Below are positions 6,475 to 11,859 of a DNA stretch of 11,859 nucleotides, one piece after another (the stretch's first letter is position 1; each line of letters starts with the position of its first letter). Origin of the DNA: JBBSEZ01 sp038239195 (GTDB lineage Bacteria > Planctomycetota > Planctomycetia > Gemmatales > Gemmataceae); NCBI GenBank assembly GCA_038239195.1, contig JBBSEZ010000314.1, forward strand, positions 1-11,859, given 5' to 3'. The translations under genes and the position numbers were made by a program. The notes under the pieces were generated by a model. The model made no database searches. It was not told where the DNA came from and worked only from the letters and a program-made list of their open reading frames with translations.

Positions 6475-7434
6475 GTGTTGCGTACCTCGATGATGGCTTT
6501 CGCGACGGCCCTGGCGCTGGCGGCGCCCAGGTCGATGGCTCAGACGGCGCCCAGGCCGGTCGCGGCCCCTGACTCTTCCCTGCTGGCGGAGGAGGGCAAG
6601 AGGCTTGCGGCGGAGGAGGCTCGCCTGAAGGCCCGGGAGGGGGGCCTGGTCGGCCAGCAGAGCTCCCTTCGGGGCGACCTCGCCTCGCTGGGCGCCGAGC
6701 AACGACGACTCGAGCAGCAGGCCAACAGGCTGGCGACCGACGCGGCGGGCCTGGCCCAACAGAAGGCGAGGGCGCAGTCCGCGGCCCAGCAGTTGAGCCA
6801 GGAGGGCGCCGCACTCGAGGCGGAGGGCCGGCAGATCACCCAGCAAAAGAACGCCCTCGCGGGACGAGACCGAGAGCTCCGGCGGGAAAACGACTGGATC
6901 AACTCCGCCCGCAACAACCTCAGGACGCGGGCGGACGTGGCTCGCTTCAACCAGCGGGTCAACGCCTACAACGCCCGCCTGCCGCGGATGCGTCAGGACG
7001 TCCAGGCATTCAACGCTCGCGTCGAGGCCATGAACCGGAGGAACCAAAACTACCGGGACCGGGTCAGGCGGCACAACGACGTCCTCCGGGAAATCAGTGC
7101 CTCGCTCCGGGACTACCGGAACCGCTGGCAAGACCACCGGGCGAACGCGGAGGGCTACCGCCGCCGCCTCGCGGACTACGAGCGCCGGCGGGACCAGTTC
7201 AACGTCGCCTGGAGGACCTACCAGGATGACCGCAGGGGCATCCAGCAGCGGGTCAATAGCTACAACCAGAGGCGGGGCGCCCCGGTAAGGGGCAATCGGT
7301 TCTGGTACGACACGACCGGCCAACCGACCCCGGCCCGGAATAGTCGTCGCCCGGCCTCCGACTTTTCCAGGGCCCTCGAAGACGCCCGGCAGGCCGAGGC
7401 GGAGAAGAAACGACTGGAGGGCACTGGGCGGTAA
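6475..7434 (+). CDS. Secreted coiled-coil protein, unknown function
   Basis: A 319-aa protein with an N-terminal signal-peptide-like segment (LRTSMMAFATALALAAPRSM, residues 2-21, probable cleavage after the Ala of SMA-Q). It is followed by a long helical region rich in Ala, Gln, Glu and Arg (about 35-270) without prolines or cysteines over most of its length, as in a coiled coil. Heptad-like Leu spacing is clear in 45-130. The middle is Asn/Arg/Tyr-rich, with a recurring unit RVNAYNARL (161-169), FNARVEAMNRR (179-189) and RVNSYNQRR (259-267). The C-terminus is polar and basic. No enzyme motif or membrane anchor is seen, so a structural or scaffold role outside the cytoplasmic membrane is an inference. 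It is followed by a hairpin at 7443 and lies 400 bp before the sigma-factor gene, so it is probably a single-gene unit. Confidence 0.8.
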   Translation: MLRTSMMAFATALALAAPRSMAQTAPRPVAAPDSSLLAEEGKRLAAEEARLKAREGGLVGQQSSLRGDLASLGAEQRRLEQQANRLATDAAGLAQQKARAQSAAQQLSQEGAALEAEGRQITQQKNALAGRDRELRRENDWINSARNNLRTRADVARFNQRVNAYNARLPRMRQDVQAFNARVEAMNRRNQNYRDRVRRHNDVLREISASLRDYRNRWQDHRANAEGYRRRLADYERRRDQFNVAWRTYQDDRRGIQQRVNSYNQRRGAPVRGNRFWYDTTGQPTPARNSRRPASDFSRALEDARQAEAEKKRLEGTGR

Positions 7435-7442
7435 CCGGAGGA

Positions 7443-7468
7443 CGGCGCGGGCCGCGTGGCCCGCGCCG
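7443..7468 (+). terminator. 11-bp GC-rich hairpin after the coiled-coil gene
   Basis: Arms 7443-7453 and 7458-7468 are perfectly complementary around a GCGT tetraloop, starting 9 nt after the stop codon. It is followed by a C-run, not a U-run, as with the other hairpins downstream of genes in this window. Confidence 0.55.
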
Positions 7469-7623
7469 GCCCCCCTCTGCCGGATCTATCATGGGCCAGG
7501 GCCCACGCGGTAAAGTTTACCCAATTTCTGCTCAAACTCCGTGGAGCATTTCATAGGTCACTTGTCCATGGTTTTGGGCCCCCGTACAATGGCGACCTGC
7601 GAATCGGCGTAGCGAAATGGCGA

Positions 7624-7653
7624 TTGACATCGAGTTGTCACTAAAGGTATTTT
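7624..7653 (+). promoter_or_regulatory. Candidate sigma-70-type promoter of the sigma factor/kinase operon
   Basis: TTGACA (7624-7629, perfect -35 match), an 18-bp spacer and TATTTT (7648-7653, 4 of 6), in the most AT-rich part of the window and oriented toward the sigma-factor gene. It overlaps the dyad at 7625-7640, suggesting that a bound regulator could block it. The leader would be about 170-175 nt. Confidence 0.5.
7625..7640. promoter_or_regulatory. Operator-like dyad TGACA-N6-TGTCA over the promoter
   Basis: A perfect 5-bp inverted repeat with a 6-bp centre. It covers most of the -35 box and the first part of the spacer, where a repressor dimer or an auxiliary regulator would act. Short enough to arise by chance. 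Confidence 0.35.
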
Positions 7654-7834
7654 AGATCGCATATATCATTATTTGAAGGAATGGTCGTTTTTCTCCTCCA
7701 GTCCCGCTTGTGGCGGCATTTTGGGGCGACTTTGACGCGCCCGCCCTGTCTCATGGGCCCTGCCCCTCTGCTACGATGGACGGGCGAACGAGCCCGGCGG
7801 CGCGGCAAGTTTTCCCCACAACAGGGCGAGGCGG

Positions 7835-8431
7835 ATGAATCAGGAACCGGCGACCAACACCAGCCCCACCTTGCTCCGGCGGCTGCGCGACCCGATGGAC
7901 CGTTCGGCCTGGGAGGCGTTCGTGCTCCGCTACGGCCCCAAACTCCACGCCTGGTGCCTGGCTTGGGGCGCGCAGAACGCGGACGCGGAGGACGTCACCC
8001 AGAAACTGCTCCTCGAGATGCCCCGGAAGATGCGGGCCTTCGCTTACGACCCGTCGAAGACGTTCCGCGGCTGGCTGCGGACGGTCACCCGCAGGGCCCT
8101 GGGCGACCTGTTGAAAGGCCACGCCAGGGGCGCGCAGGGCAGCGGGGACAGCCGCACCCAGGACAGGCTGGGGTCGGTGGAGGCGGCCGAGGACTTGCTC
8201 GCGCGGCTCGGCGAGGAGTTCGACCTGGAACTGCTCGAGGAGGCCAAGGCGCAGGTTCAACTGCGGGTCACGCCGCAAACCTGGAAGGCGTTCCAACTGG
8301 CCGCCGTCGAAGACCGATCGGGCAAGGAGGTCGCCGAAGCGCTGGGCATCAGTGTCGCCGCCGTTTACGTGTACCGGAACCGGGTGCAGACCATGCTCCG
8401 GGAAGAGGTGCGGCGGCTGGGCGGGGAGTGA
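7835..8431 (+). CDS. ECF-type RNA polymerase sigma factor
   Basis: A 198-aa sigma-70-family protein with only regions 2 and 4, as in extracytoplasmic-function (ECF) sigma factors. Region 2 spans about 23-95: AWEAFVLRYGPKLHAWC (25-41), the core-binding ADAEDVTQKLLLEM (49-62) and the DNA-facing FRGWLRTVTRRALGD (77-91). After a linker, region 4 (about 145-192) has a helix-turn-helix GKEVAEALGISVAAVYVYRN (163-182) for -35 recognition. This sequence style (LLRRLRDP at the start, WCLAWGAQNADAEDVTQ) is common in planctomycete ECF factors encoded beside Ser/Thr kinases. ATG at 7835 is preceded by a GGGCGAGG-type site 3 nt upstream; the spacing is short but the residues fit the family start. The kinase gene follows after 24 bp, so the two are very probably one operon, and the kinase protein is the likely regulator of this factor. 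Confidence 0.93.
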   Translation: MNQEPATNTSPTLLRRLRDPMDRSAWEAFVLRYGPKLHAWCLAWGAQNADAEDVTQKLLLEMPRKMRAFAYDPSKTFRGWLRTVTRRALGDLLKGHARGAQGSGDSRTQDRLGSVEAAEDLLARLGEEFDLELLEEAKAQVQLRVTPQTWKAFQLAAVEDRSGKEVAEALGISVAAVYVYRNRVQTMLREEVRRLGGE

Positions 8432-8455
8432 ACTCGAGGGAGGCGACCGTCGATC

Positions 8456-11400
8456 ATGAAAAACTGTCCGTCGCATGAACAACTCCGGGCGCTGCTGGGC
8501 GACGCACTGGGCACGCGCGAGCGGCAGGCCGTCGAGGGCCACGTGGAGGAGTGTCGCCTTTGCGAGCAGGCGCTGCGAGCCATGAGCGAGCCCGCCCCGG
8601 GCGTCGATTGGGGCCGCCTCGCCGGCATCGCCCCGGGTGCCGAGGAAGCGCCGACCTTCCTCCGGGGCTTCCTCGACGGCGCGACGCCCGCAAGCCCGGG
8701 GCAGGGCGCTGGGGAGCAACCGGAGACCATCGACTTCCCCGGCGGCCCGACGGCCCAGGGGCCGCTCGGGAAGCTGGGCTGCTACCACATCGTGGAGCAA
8801 CTCGGCAGCGGCGGGTTTGGTTTCGTCTTCCTGGCCATCGACGAGCGCCTGGGGTGCCAGGTGGCCATCAAAGTGCTCAAGCCCGAACTGGCCGCCAGCG
8901 AAATCCACAAGCGGCGCTTCCTCGGCGAAGCCCGGGCGGCGGCGGCCGTCAAGCACGAGAACGTCGTGGCCATCCACGGGGTGGAGACGGCAACCGATTT
9001 CCTCCCTCCCTACATCGTGATGGAGTACGTCGAGGGCGAATCGCTCAGCGCCCGGCTGAAGCGAGAGAAGGCCCTCCCCTGGCGGGAGGCCGCGGAGATC
9101 GCGCGGCAGGTGGCGCTGGGCCTGGCCGCCGCCCACGAACGGAACCTGGTCCACCGGGACGTCAAGCCAGCGAACGTGATGCTGGAGCGTGGCACGGGCC
9201 GGGCCAAGATCACCGACTTCGGGCTGGCCCTCCCCCTCGAGGGGGACCAGACGCGCCTCACGCAGTCCGGGGCGATTGCCGGCACGCTGGAGTACCTGAG
9301 CCCCGAGCAACTCCTCGACCCGACGGGCGTCGATGAGCGCAGCGACTTGTACAGCCTCGGGGCGGTGCTTTACGAACTGATCGCGGGAGAACCGCCTTTC
9401 CACGGCCCCGCCCATCAGGTGTTGCCGCAACTGGTTCACGACGACCCCGCGCCCCCGCGCGGGCTCAAAGACAAGGCCCCGCGAGAACTGGTGGCCATCA
9501 CGCTCAAATGTCTGGCCAAGAAACCGCCCCGGCGCTATCGGTCGGCGGAGGAACTGGTTGACGAGCTCGGGCGGCTGCTGGCCGGGGAAGCCGTTCGCGC
9601 CCGCGCGAGCACCACGTGGCAGCGCACCACCCGATGGCTCAGGCGCCGGCAGGCGCCAGCAGTCTTGCTCGTTCTGCTCCTCGCGGCGAGCGGCGCGGCC
9701 GCCCTCTTGCTCGCGTTGCTCCTGTCCGCCCAGCGGCGCGAAGAGCAGTTGAGCGCCACGCTCCGCGAGGTCACGAGGCGGGAAGCAGAGACGGAGCGAG
9801 AGCGGGATCGGGTGGAACGAGAGCTCGCGAGTGCCAAACGCGACCTCGCCCTCGCGGAGCGGCGGGGGGCGTTCGCCGGGCTGGCCACCCGCGCCCTGGG
9901 CGGTGTCGCCGACTGGAAGAAGGCCGGGGCCGAGGTCGGCTGGATGAGAGACGACGAGTTTGGCGGGGCCAGGTTTCTGCCCGAGAACCAAGGGGGCGCC
10001 GACGACCTCCCCGCCTTGCGGTTCTCCCATTGGAAAGAAGGGGTGCTGGCGAAGTTGCCCACCCCTCCGAGGGCATTTGGCCTGTACCTTCACAATACCA
10101 AGGTGACGGACGCGGGGCTGAAGGAGCTGGCGGCCCTCAAGAGCTTGCGAGCGCTGGGCCTTGGCGGCACCGAGGTGACCGACGCGGGGCTGAACGAGCT
10201 GGCGCCCCTCAACAGCTTGCAATCCCTGTCCGTTGACAACACCAAGGTGACGGACGCGGGGCTCAAGGAGCTGGCAGGCCTCGAGAACTTGCGGGCGCTG
10301 GACCTTCGCTTTACCAAGGTGACGGACGCGGGGCTCAAGGAGGTGGCGGGCCTCAGGGGCTTGCAATCGCTGAGCCTTTACGGGACCAAGGTGACGGACG
10401 CGAGGCTCAAGCGGCTGGCGGTCCTCCCGAACTTACGAGCGCTGAACGTTGGCGGCACCGAGGTGACCGACGCGGGGCTCAAGGACCTGGCGGCCGTCAA
10501 GAGCTTGCGAGCGCTGAACCTTGCCTACACCAAGGTGACGGACGCGGGGCTCAAGGAGCTGGCGGCCCTCACGAGCTTGCGAGCGCTGGACCTGCACGAC
10601 ACCAAGGTGACGGACGCGGGGCTCAAGGACCTGGCGGCCCTCCAGAGCTTGCGAGCGCTGGGCCTTCGCTACACCAAGGTGACCGACGCGGGGCTGAAGG
10701 AGCTTGCGGCCCTCAAGGGCTTGCAATCGCTGAGCCTCGAACGCACCAAGGTGACCGACGCGGGGCTCAAGGAGCTGGCAGGGCTGAAGAGCTTGCAATC
10801 GCTCTCCCTCGACGACACCAAGGTGACCGACGCGGGACTCAAGGAGCTGGCAGGGCTGAAGCTGAACAGGTTGGTCATTCCCCGTTCCGCCTGGACCGAC
10901 CTGGGCCTGAAGCACTACCTGGCCGCCGTCGAGCCCCCCACCACGCTGGACCTTGACAACACCAGGGTGACGGACGCGGGGCTGAAGGAGCTGGCGACCC
11001 TCGAGAGCCTGCAATCGCTGCGCCTTGGCGGCACCAGGGTGACGAACGCCGGGCTCAAGGAGCTGGCGGCCCTCAGGAGCCTGCAATCGCTGAGCCTTTA
11101 CGGCACCAGGGTGACGGACGCGGGGCTGAAGGAGCTGGCGGCCCTCAGGAGCTTGCAATCGCTGCACCTTGGCGACACCCGGGTGACGGACGCGGGGCTC
11201 AAGGAGCTGGCGGCCCTGAACAGCTTGCAATCGCTGTCCCTGAACAACACCAAGGTGGCGGGCGCGGGGCTGAAGGAGTTGGCGGCCCTCAAGAGCCTGC
11301 GAGCGCTGTCCCTTGCCGGCACCCGGGTGAAGGATGCGGGGCTGGAGGAGTTGGCAGGCCTCAAGAGCTTGCGAACGCTGGACGTTGACAGAACCTGGGT

Positions 11401-11461
11401 AACGCAAGAGGGGCTGAAGCAGTTGCGTGCGGCGCTGCCGGATTGCGAGATCACTCGCTAG
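8456..11461 (+). CDS. Transmembrane Ser/Thr kinase with anti-sigma-like zinc motif and 19 leucine-rich repeats
   Basis: A 1001-aa protein. Residues 1-45 carry C4-x2-H7 and H29-x3-C33-x2-C36, the pattern of zinc-binding anti-sigma domains. Linker 46-108. Kinase domain about 110-375 with all main motifs: glycine loop LGSGGFGFVF (116-125), VAIK lysine K139, helix-C glutamate E158, catalytic HRDVKPAN (233-240, D235), DFG (254-256), GTLEYLSPEQ (276-285) and DLYSLG (297-302); it should be active. A membrane helix at 400-424 is flanked by basic residues on the N-terminal side (RWLRRRQ), placing the kinase in the cytoplasm and the rest outside. A coiled coil (427-470) is followed by 19 LRRs of 24 residues (about 541-990, consensus TKVTDAGLKELAALKSLRAL). 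The upstream ECF sigma factor is the likely partner: I infer that the LRRs sense a ligand and that the kinase and zinc motif control the sigma factor. ATG at 8456 follows GGGAGG by 12 nt, a loose spacing. Confidence 0.95.
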   Translation: MKNCPSHEQLRALLGDALGTRERQAVEGHVEECRLCEQALRAMSEPAPGVDWGRLAGIAPGAEEAPTFLRGFLDGATPASPGQGAGEQPETIDFPGGPTAQGPLGKLGCYHIVEQLGSGGFGFVFLAIDERLGCQVAIKVLKPELAASEIHKRRFLGEARAAAAVKHENVVAIHGVETATDFLPPYIVMEYVEGESLSARLKREKALPWREAAEIARQVALGLAAAHERNLVHRDVKPANVMLERGTGRAKITDFGLALPLEGDQTRLTQSGAIAGTLEYLSPEQLLDPTGVDERSDLYSLGAVLYELIAGEPPFHGPAHQVLPQLVHDDPAPPRGLKDKAPRELVAITLKCLAKKPPRRYRSAEELVDELGRLLAGEAVRARASTTWQRTTRWLRRRQAPAVLLVLLLAASGAAALLLALLLSAQRREEQLSATLREVTRREAETERERDRVERELASAKRDLALAERRGAFAGLATRALGGVADWKKAGAEVGWMRDDEFGGARFLPENQGGADDLPALRFSHWKEGVLAKLPTPPRAFGLYLHNTKVTDAGLKELAALKSLRALGLGGTEVTDAGLNELAPLNSLQSLSVDNTKVTDAGLKELAGLENLRALDLRFTKVTDAGLKEVAGLRGLQSLSLYGTKVTDARLKRLAVLPNLRALNVGGTEVTDAGLKDLAAVKSLRALNLAYTKVTDAGLKELAALTSLRALDLHDTKVTDAGLKDLAALQSLRALGLRYTKVTDAGLKELAALKGLQSLSLERTKVTDAGLKELAGLKSLQSLSLDDTKVTDAGLKELAGLKLNRLVIPRSAWTDLGLKHYLAAVEPPTTLDLDNTRVTDAGLKELATLESLQSLRLGGTRVTNAGLKELAALRSLQSLSLYGTRVTDAGLKELAALRSLQSLHLGDTRVTDAGLKELAALNSLQSLSLNNTKVAGAGLKELAALKSLRALSLAGTRVKDAGLEELAGLKSLRTLDVDRTWVTQEGLKQLRAALPDCEITR
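10097..11458 (+). repeat. 19 tandem 72-bp leucine-rich-repeat units
   Basis: Repeat starts (the Thr of T-K-V-T-D-A-G-L) fall at residues 548, 572, 596, 620, 644, 668, 692, 716, 740, 764, 788, 811, 836, 860, 884, 908, 932, 956 and 980 of the kinase protein, that is every 72 bp except 69 and 75 around unit 12. Many units are near-identical at DNA level (for example GTGACGGACGCGGGGCT recurs unchanged), so they were duplicated or homogenised recently. Unit 12 (SAWTDLGL) is degenerate. Units 1-11 mostly begin TK or TE; units 13-16 and 18 begin TR. Confidence 0.9.
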
Positions 11462-11473
11462 CGCATGGCCCAT

Positions 11474-11488
11474 CCGAAGGGCCTTCGG
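11474..11488 (+). terminator. Weak hairpin after the kinase gene
   Basis: CCGAAG (11474-11479) and CTTCGG (11483-11488) pair around a 3-nt loop, 12 nt after the stop codon. Only 6 bp and no U-run follows, so a terminator role is uncertain. Confidence 0.3.
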
Positions 11489-11801
11489 GCGGAGCAACCA
11501 GGGCCCTCGCCGGCCTGCTGCCCGGGCGTGTCGTAATTCCGTCGCCTGTACACCAGCCCGACCACCCAGCGAGAGCCGAACCGGCAAGGGTGGCGCCGTA
11601 AACCTCAGGAAGGGTTTCTCCCCGGGCGAGCCAGCGGAATAGGCGGCAAGGCCCCCTGGCTCGCTGCGCGCGCCCTTCGTTCATCTCTGGGAAAAACTCG
11701 GGAGGGCCGCCAGGCGCTCTGTTGAACTAACCCGCTCCGCGGGGGGGAGAAGGGTTGCTCGTTCTGTAAAAACTCCTCTTGCGCTTTTTGGCAACCGTTG
11801 A

Positions 11802-11841
11802 CATCCTCCGGGCCGTTCGCCCGGCCCTTCCCCGGAGGATG
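11802..11841 (+). promoter_or_regulatory. Hairpin that would sequester the ribosome binding site of the next gene
   Basis: Arm 11802-11812 (CATCCTCCGGG) pairs perfectly over 11 bp with 11831-11841 (CCCGGAGGATG). The second arm contains the GGAGG ribosome site (11834-11838) for the ATG at 11847. A competing inner hairpin, CCGGGC (11808-11813) with GCCCGG (11819-11824), uses part of the first arm and would free the site. Two exclusive folds of this kind are typical of translational switches, but no ligand or protein can be inferred. Confidence 0.4.
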
Positions 11842-11846
11842 GTCCC

Positions 11847-11859
11847 ATGACTCCTTTGC
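11847..11859 (+). CDS. Start of a gene cut by the window end
   Basis: ATG at 11847 with GGAGG 8 nt upstream (11834-11838) opens a frame reading M-T-P-L before the window ends. The alternative ATG at 11839 meets a TGA after two codons. Nothing can be said about the product. Confidence 0.5.

Larger units (their letters stand above)
7435..7834. other. 400-bp spacer before the sigma factor; AT-richer, regulatory
   Basis: No gene accepted: the 62-aa frame at 7456-7644 has no ribosome site and no recognisable features, and crosses into the promoter region. The section 7510-7680 is visibly more AT-rich than the rest of the window. It holds a hairpin (7443-7468), a direct repeat AATGGCGA (7588-7595 and 7616-7623), a promoter-like element (7624-7653) and an overlapping dyad (7625-7640). 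About 180 nt of possible leader lie between that promoter and the sigma-factor ATG. Confidence 0.6.
11462..11846. other. 385-bp spacer with several stem structures, no gene seen
   Basis: No convincing gene: the frames open on both strands have biased, domain-free translations. Visible structures are a small hairpin just after the kinase stop (11474-11488), a stem AACCC/GGGTT with internal CTCC/GGAG (11729-11756), and the 11-bp hairpin over the next gene's ribosome site (11802-11841). The section 11757-11800 is AT-richer and is the likeliest place for the next gene's promoter, but no -35/-10 pair stands out. Confidence 0.55.

Noticed and set aside
4638..6572. Long open frame on the plus strand (644 codons)
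   Set aside because: Antisense of the TIM-barrel gene plus two spacers. It also crosses the perfect 17-bp hairpin and the divergent promoter region and has no recognisable domain.
7456..7644. 62-aa open frame in the spacer before the sigma factor
   Set aside because: No ribosome site, no hydrophobic segment or motif, and its end overlaps the candidate promoter.
7751..10366. Long open frame on the minus strand (871 codons)
   Set aside because: Opposite the sigma factor and kinase, both of which have complete family motifs. Its repetitive stretch is only the antisense reading of the LRR repeats.
10097..11458. CRISPR-like or satellite tandem repeat
   Set aside because: The 72-bp units are continuous coding sequence in frame with a kinase and have no variable spacers; they are leucine-rich repeats.
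10433..11587. Repeat-rich open frame on the minus strand (384 codons)
   Set aside because: Its regular pattern comes from reading the 72-bp LRR units backwards; the plus-strand LRR reading fits a known repeat consensus.
11798..11803. TTGACA as a -35 box for the last gene
   Set aside because: A -10 at normal spacing would fall near 11821-11826 (CCGGCC), which does not resemble one, and would leave almost no leader.

Overview
The window looks like chromosomal DNA of a planctomycete, most likely a relative of Gemmata (Gemmataceae). By eye the DNA is strongly GC-rich. It carries a serine/threonine kinase joined to a long leucine-rich-repeat (LRR) domain and paired with an ECF sigma factor, a xylose-isomerase-like TIM-barrel protein, and several family-orphan membrane or coiled-coil proteins. 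This taxonomic call is inference from gene content. No tRNA, rRNA, CRISPR array or transposase was seen.

Left half (137-6215), all genes on the minus strand. Reading in transcription order: a GTG-started sugar isomerase/AP-endonuclease-2-type TIM barrel (6215-5046) closed by a perfect 17-bp hairpin; a 397-bp spacer holding a purine-rich inverted-repeat element; a standalone NAD(P)H-hydrate epimerase (4648-3956); and then a compact cluster. The cluster has a 92-aa membrane-anchored protein ending in a glycine-rich RGGFG...GG tail (3842-3564), a YgiC/YjfC-type ATP-grasp ligase starting 2 bp after it (3561-2437), a 513-aa three-helix membrane protein with a possible PH-like domain (2404-863), and, beyond a hairpin, a 181-aa four-helix membrane protein (682-137). 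The first two genes look like a reduced version of the E. coli ygiB-ygiC pair. I infer an envelope protein- or peptide-modification module in which the ligase acts on the small tail protein. This is the best candidate here for a poorly described system.

Right half (6475 to the end), all genes on the plus strand. A secreted arginine-rich coiled-coil protein (6475-7434) ends at an 11-bp hairpin. After a 400-bp AT-richer spacer with a promoter-like TTGACA-N18-TATTTT and an overlapping dyad comes a two-gene signalling unit: an ECF sigma factor (7835-8431) and, 24 bp on, a 1001-aa protein with an anti-sigma-like zinc motif, a complete Ser/Thr kinase domain, one membrane helix, a coiled coil and 19 LRRs (8456-11461). 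I infer that the LRR domain senses something outside the membrane and signals through the kinase and the zinc motif to the sigma factor. The last 13 bases begin another gene (11847 onward), whose ribosome binding site lies inside an 11-bp hairpin arm.

Limits: all family calls rest on motif recognition by eye, promoters are pattern matches only, and several membrane proteins have no recognised family.
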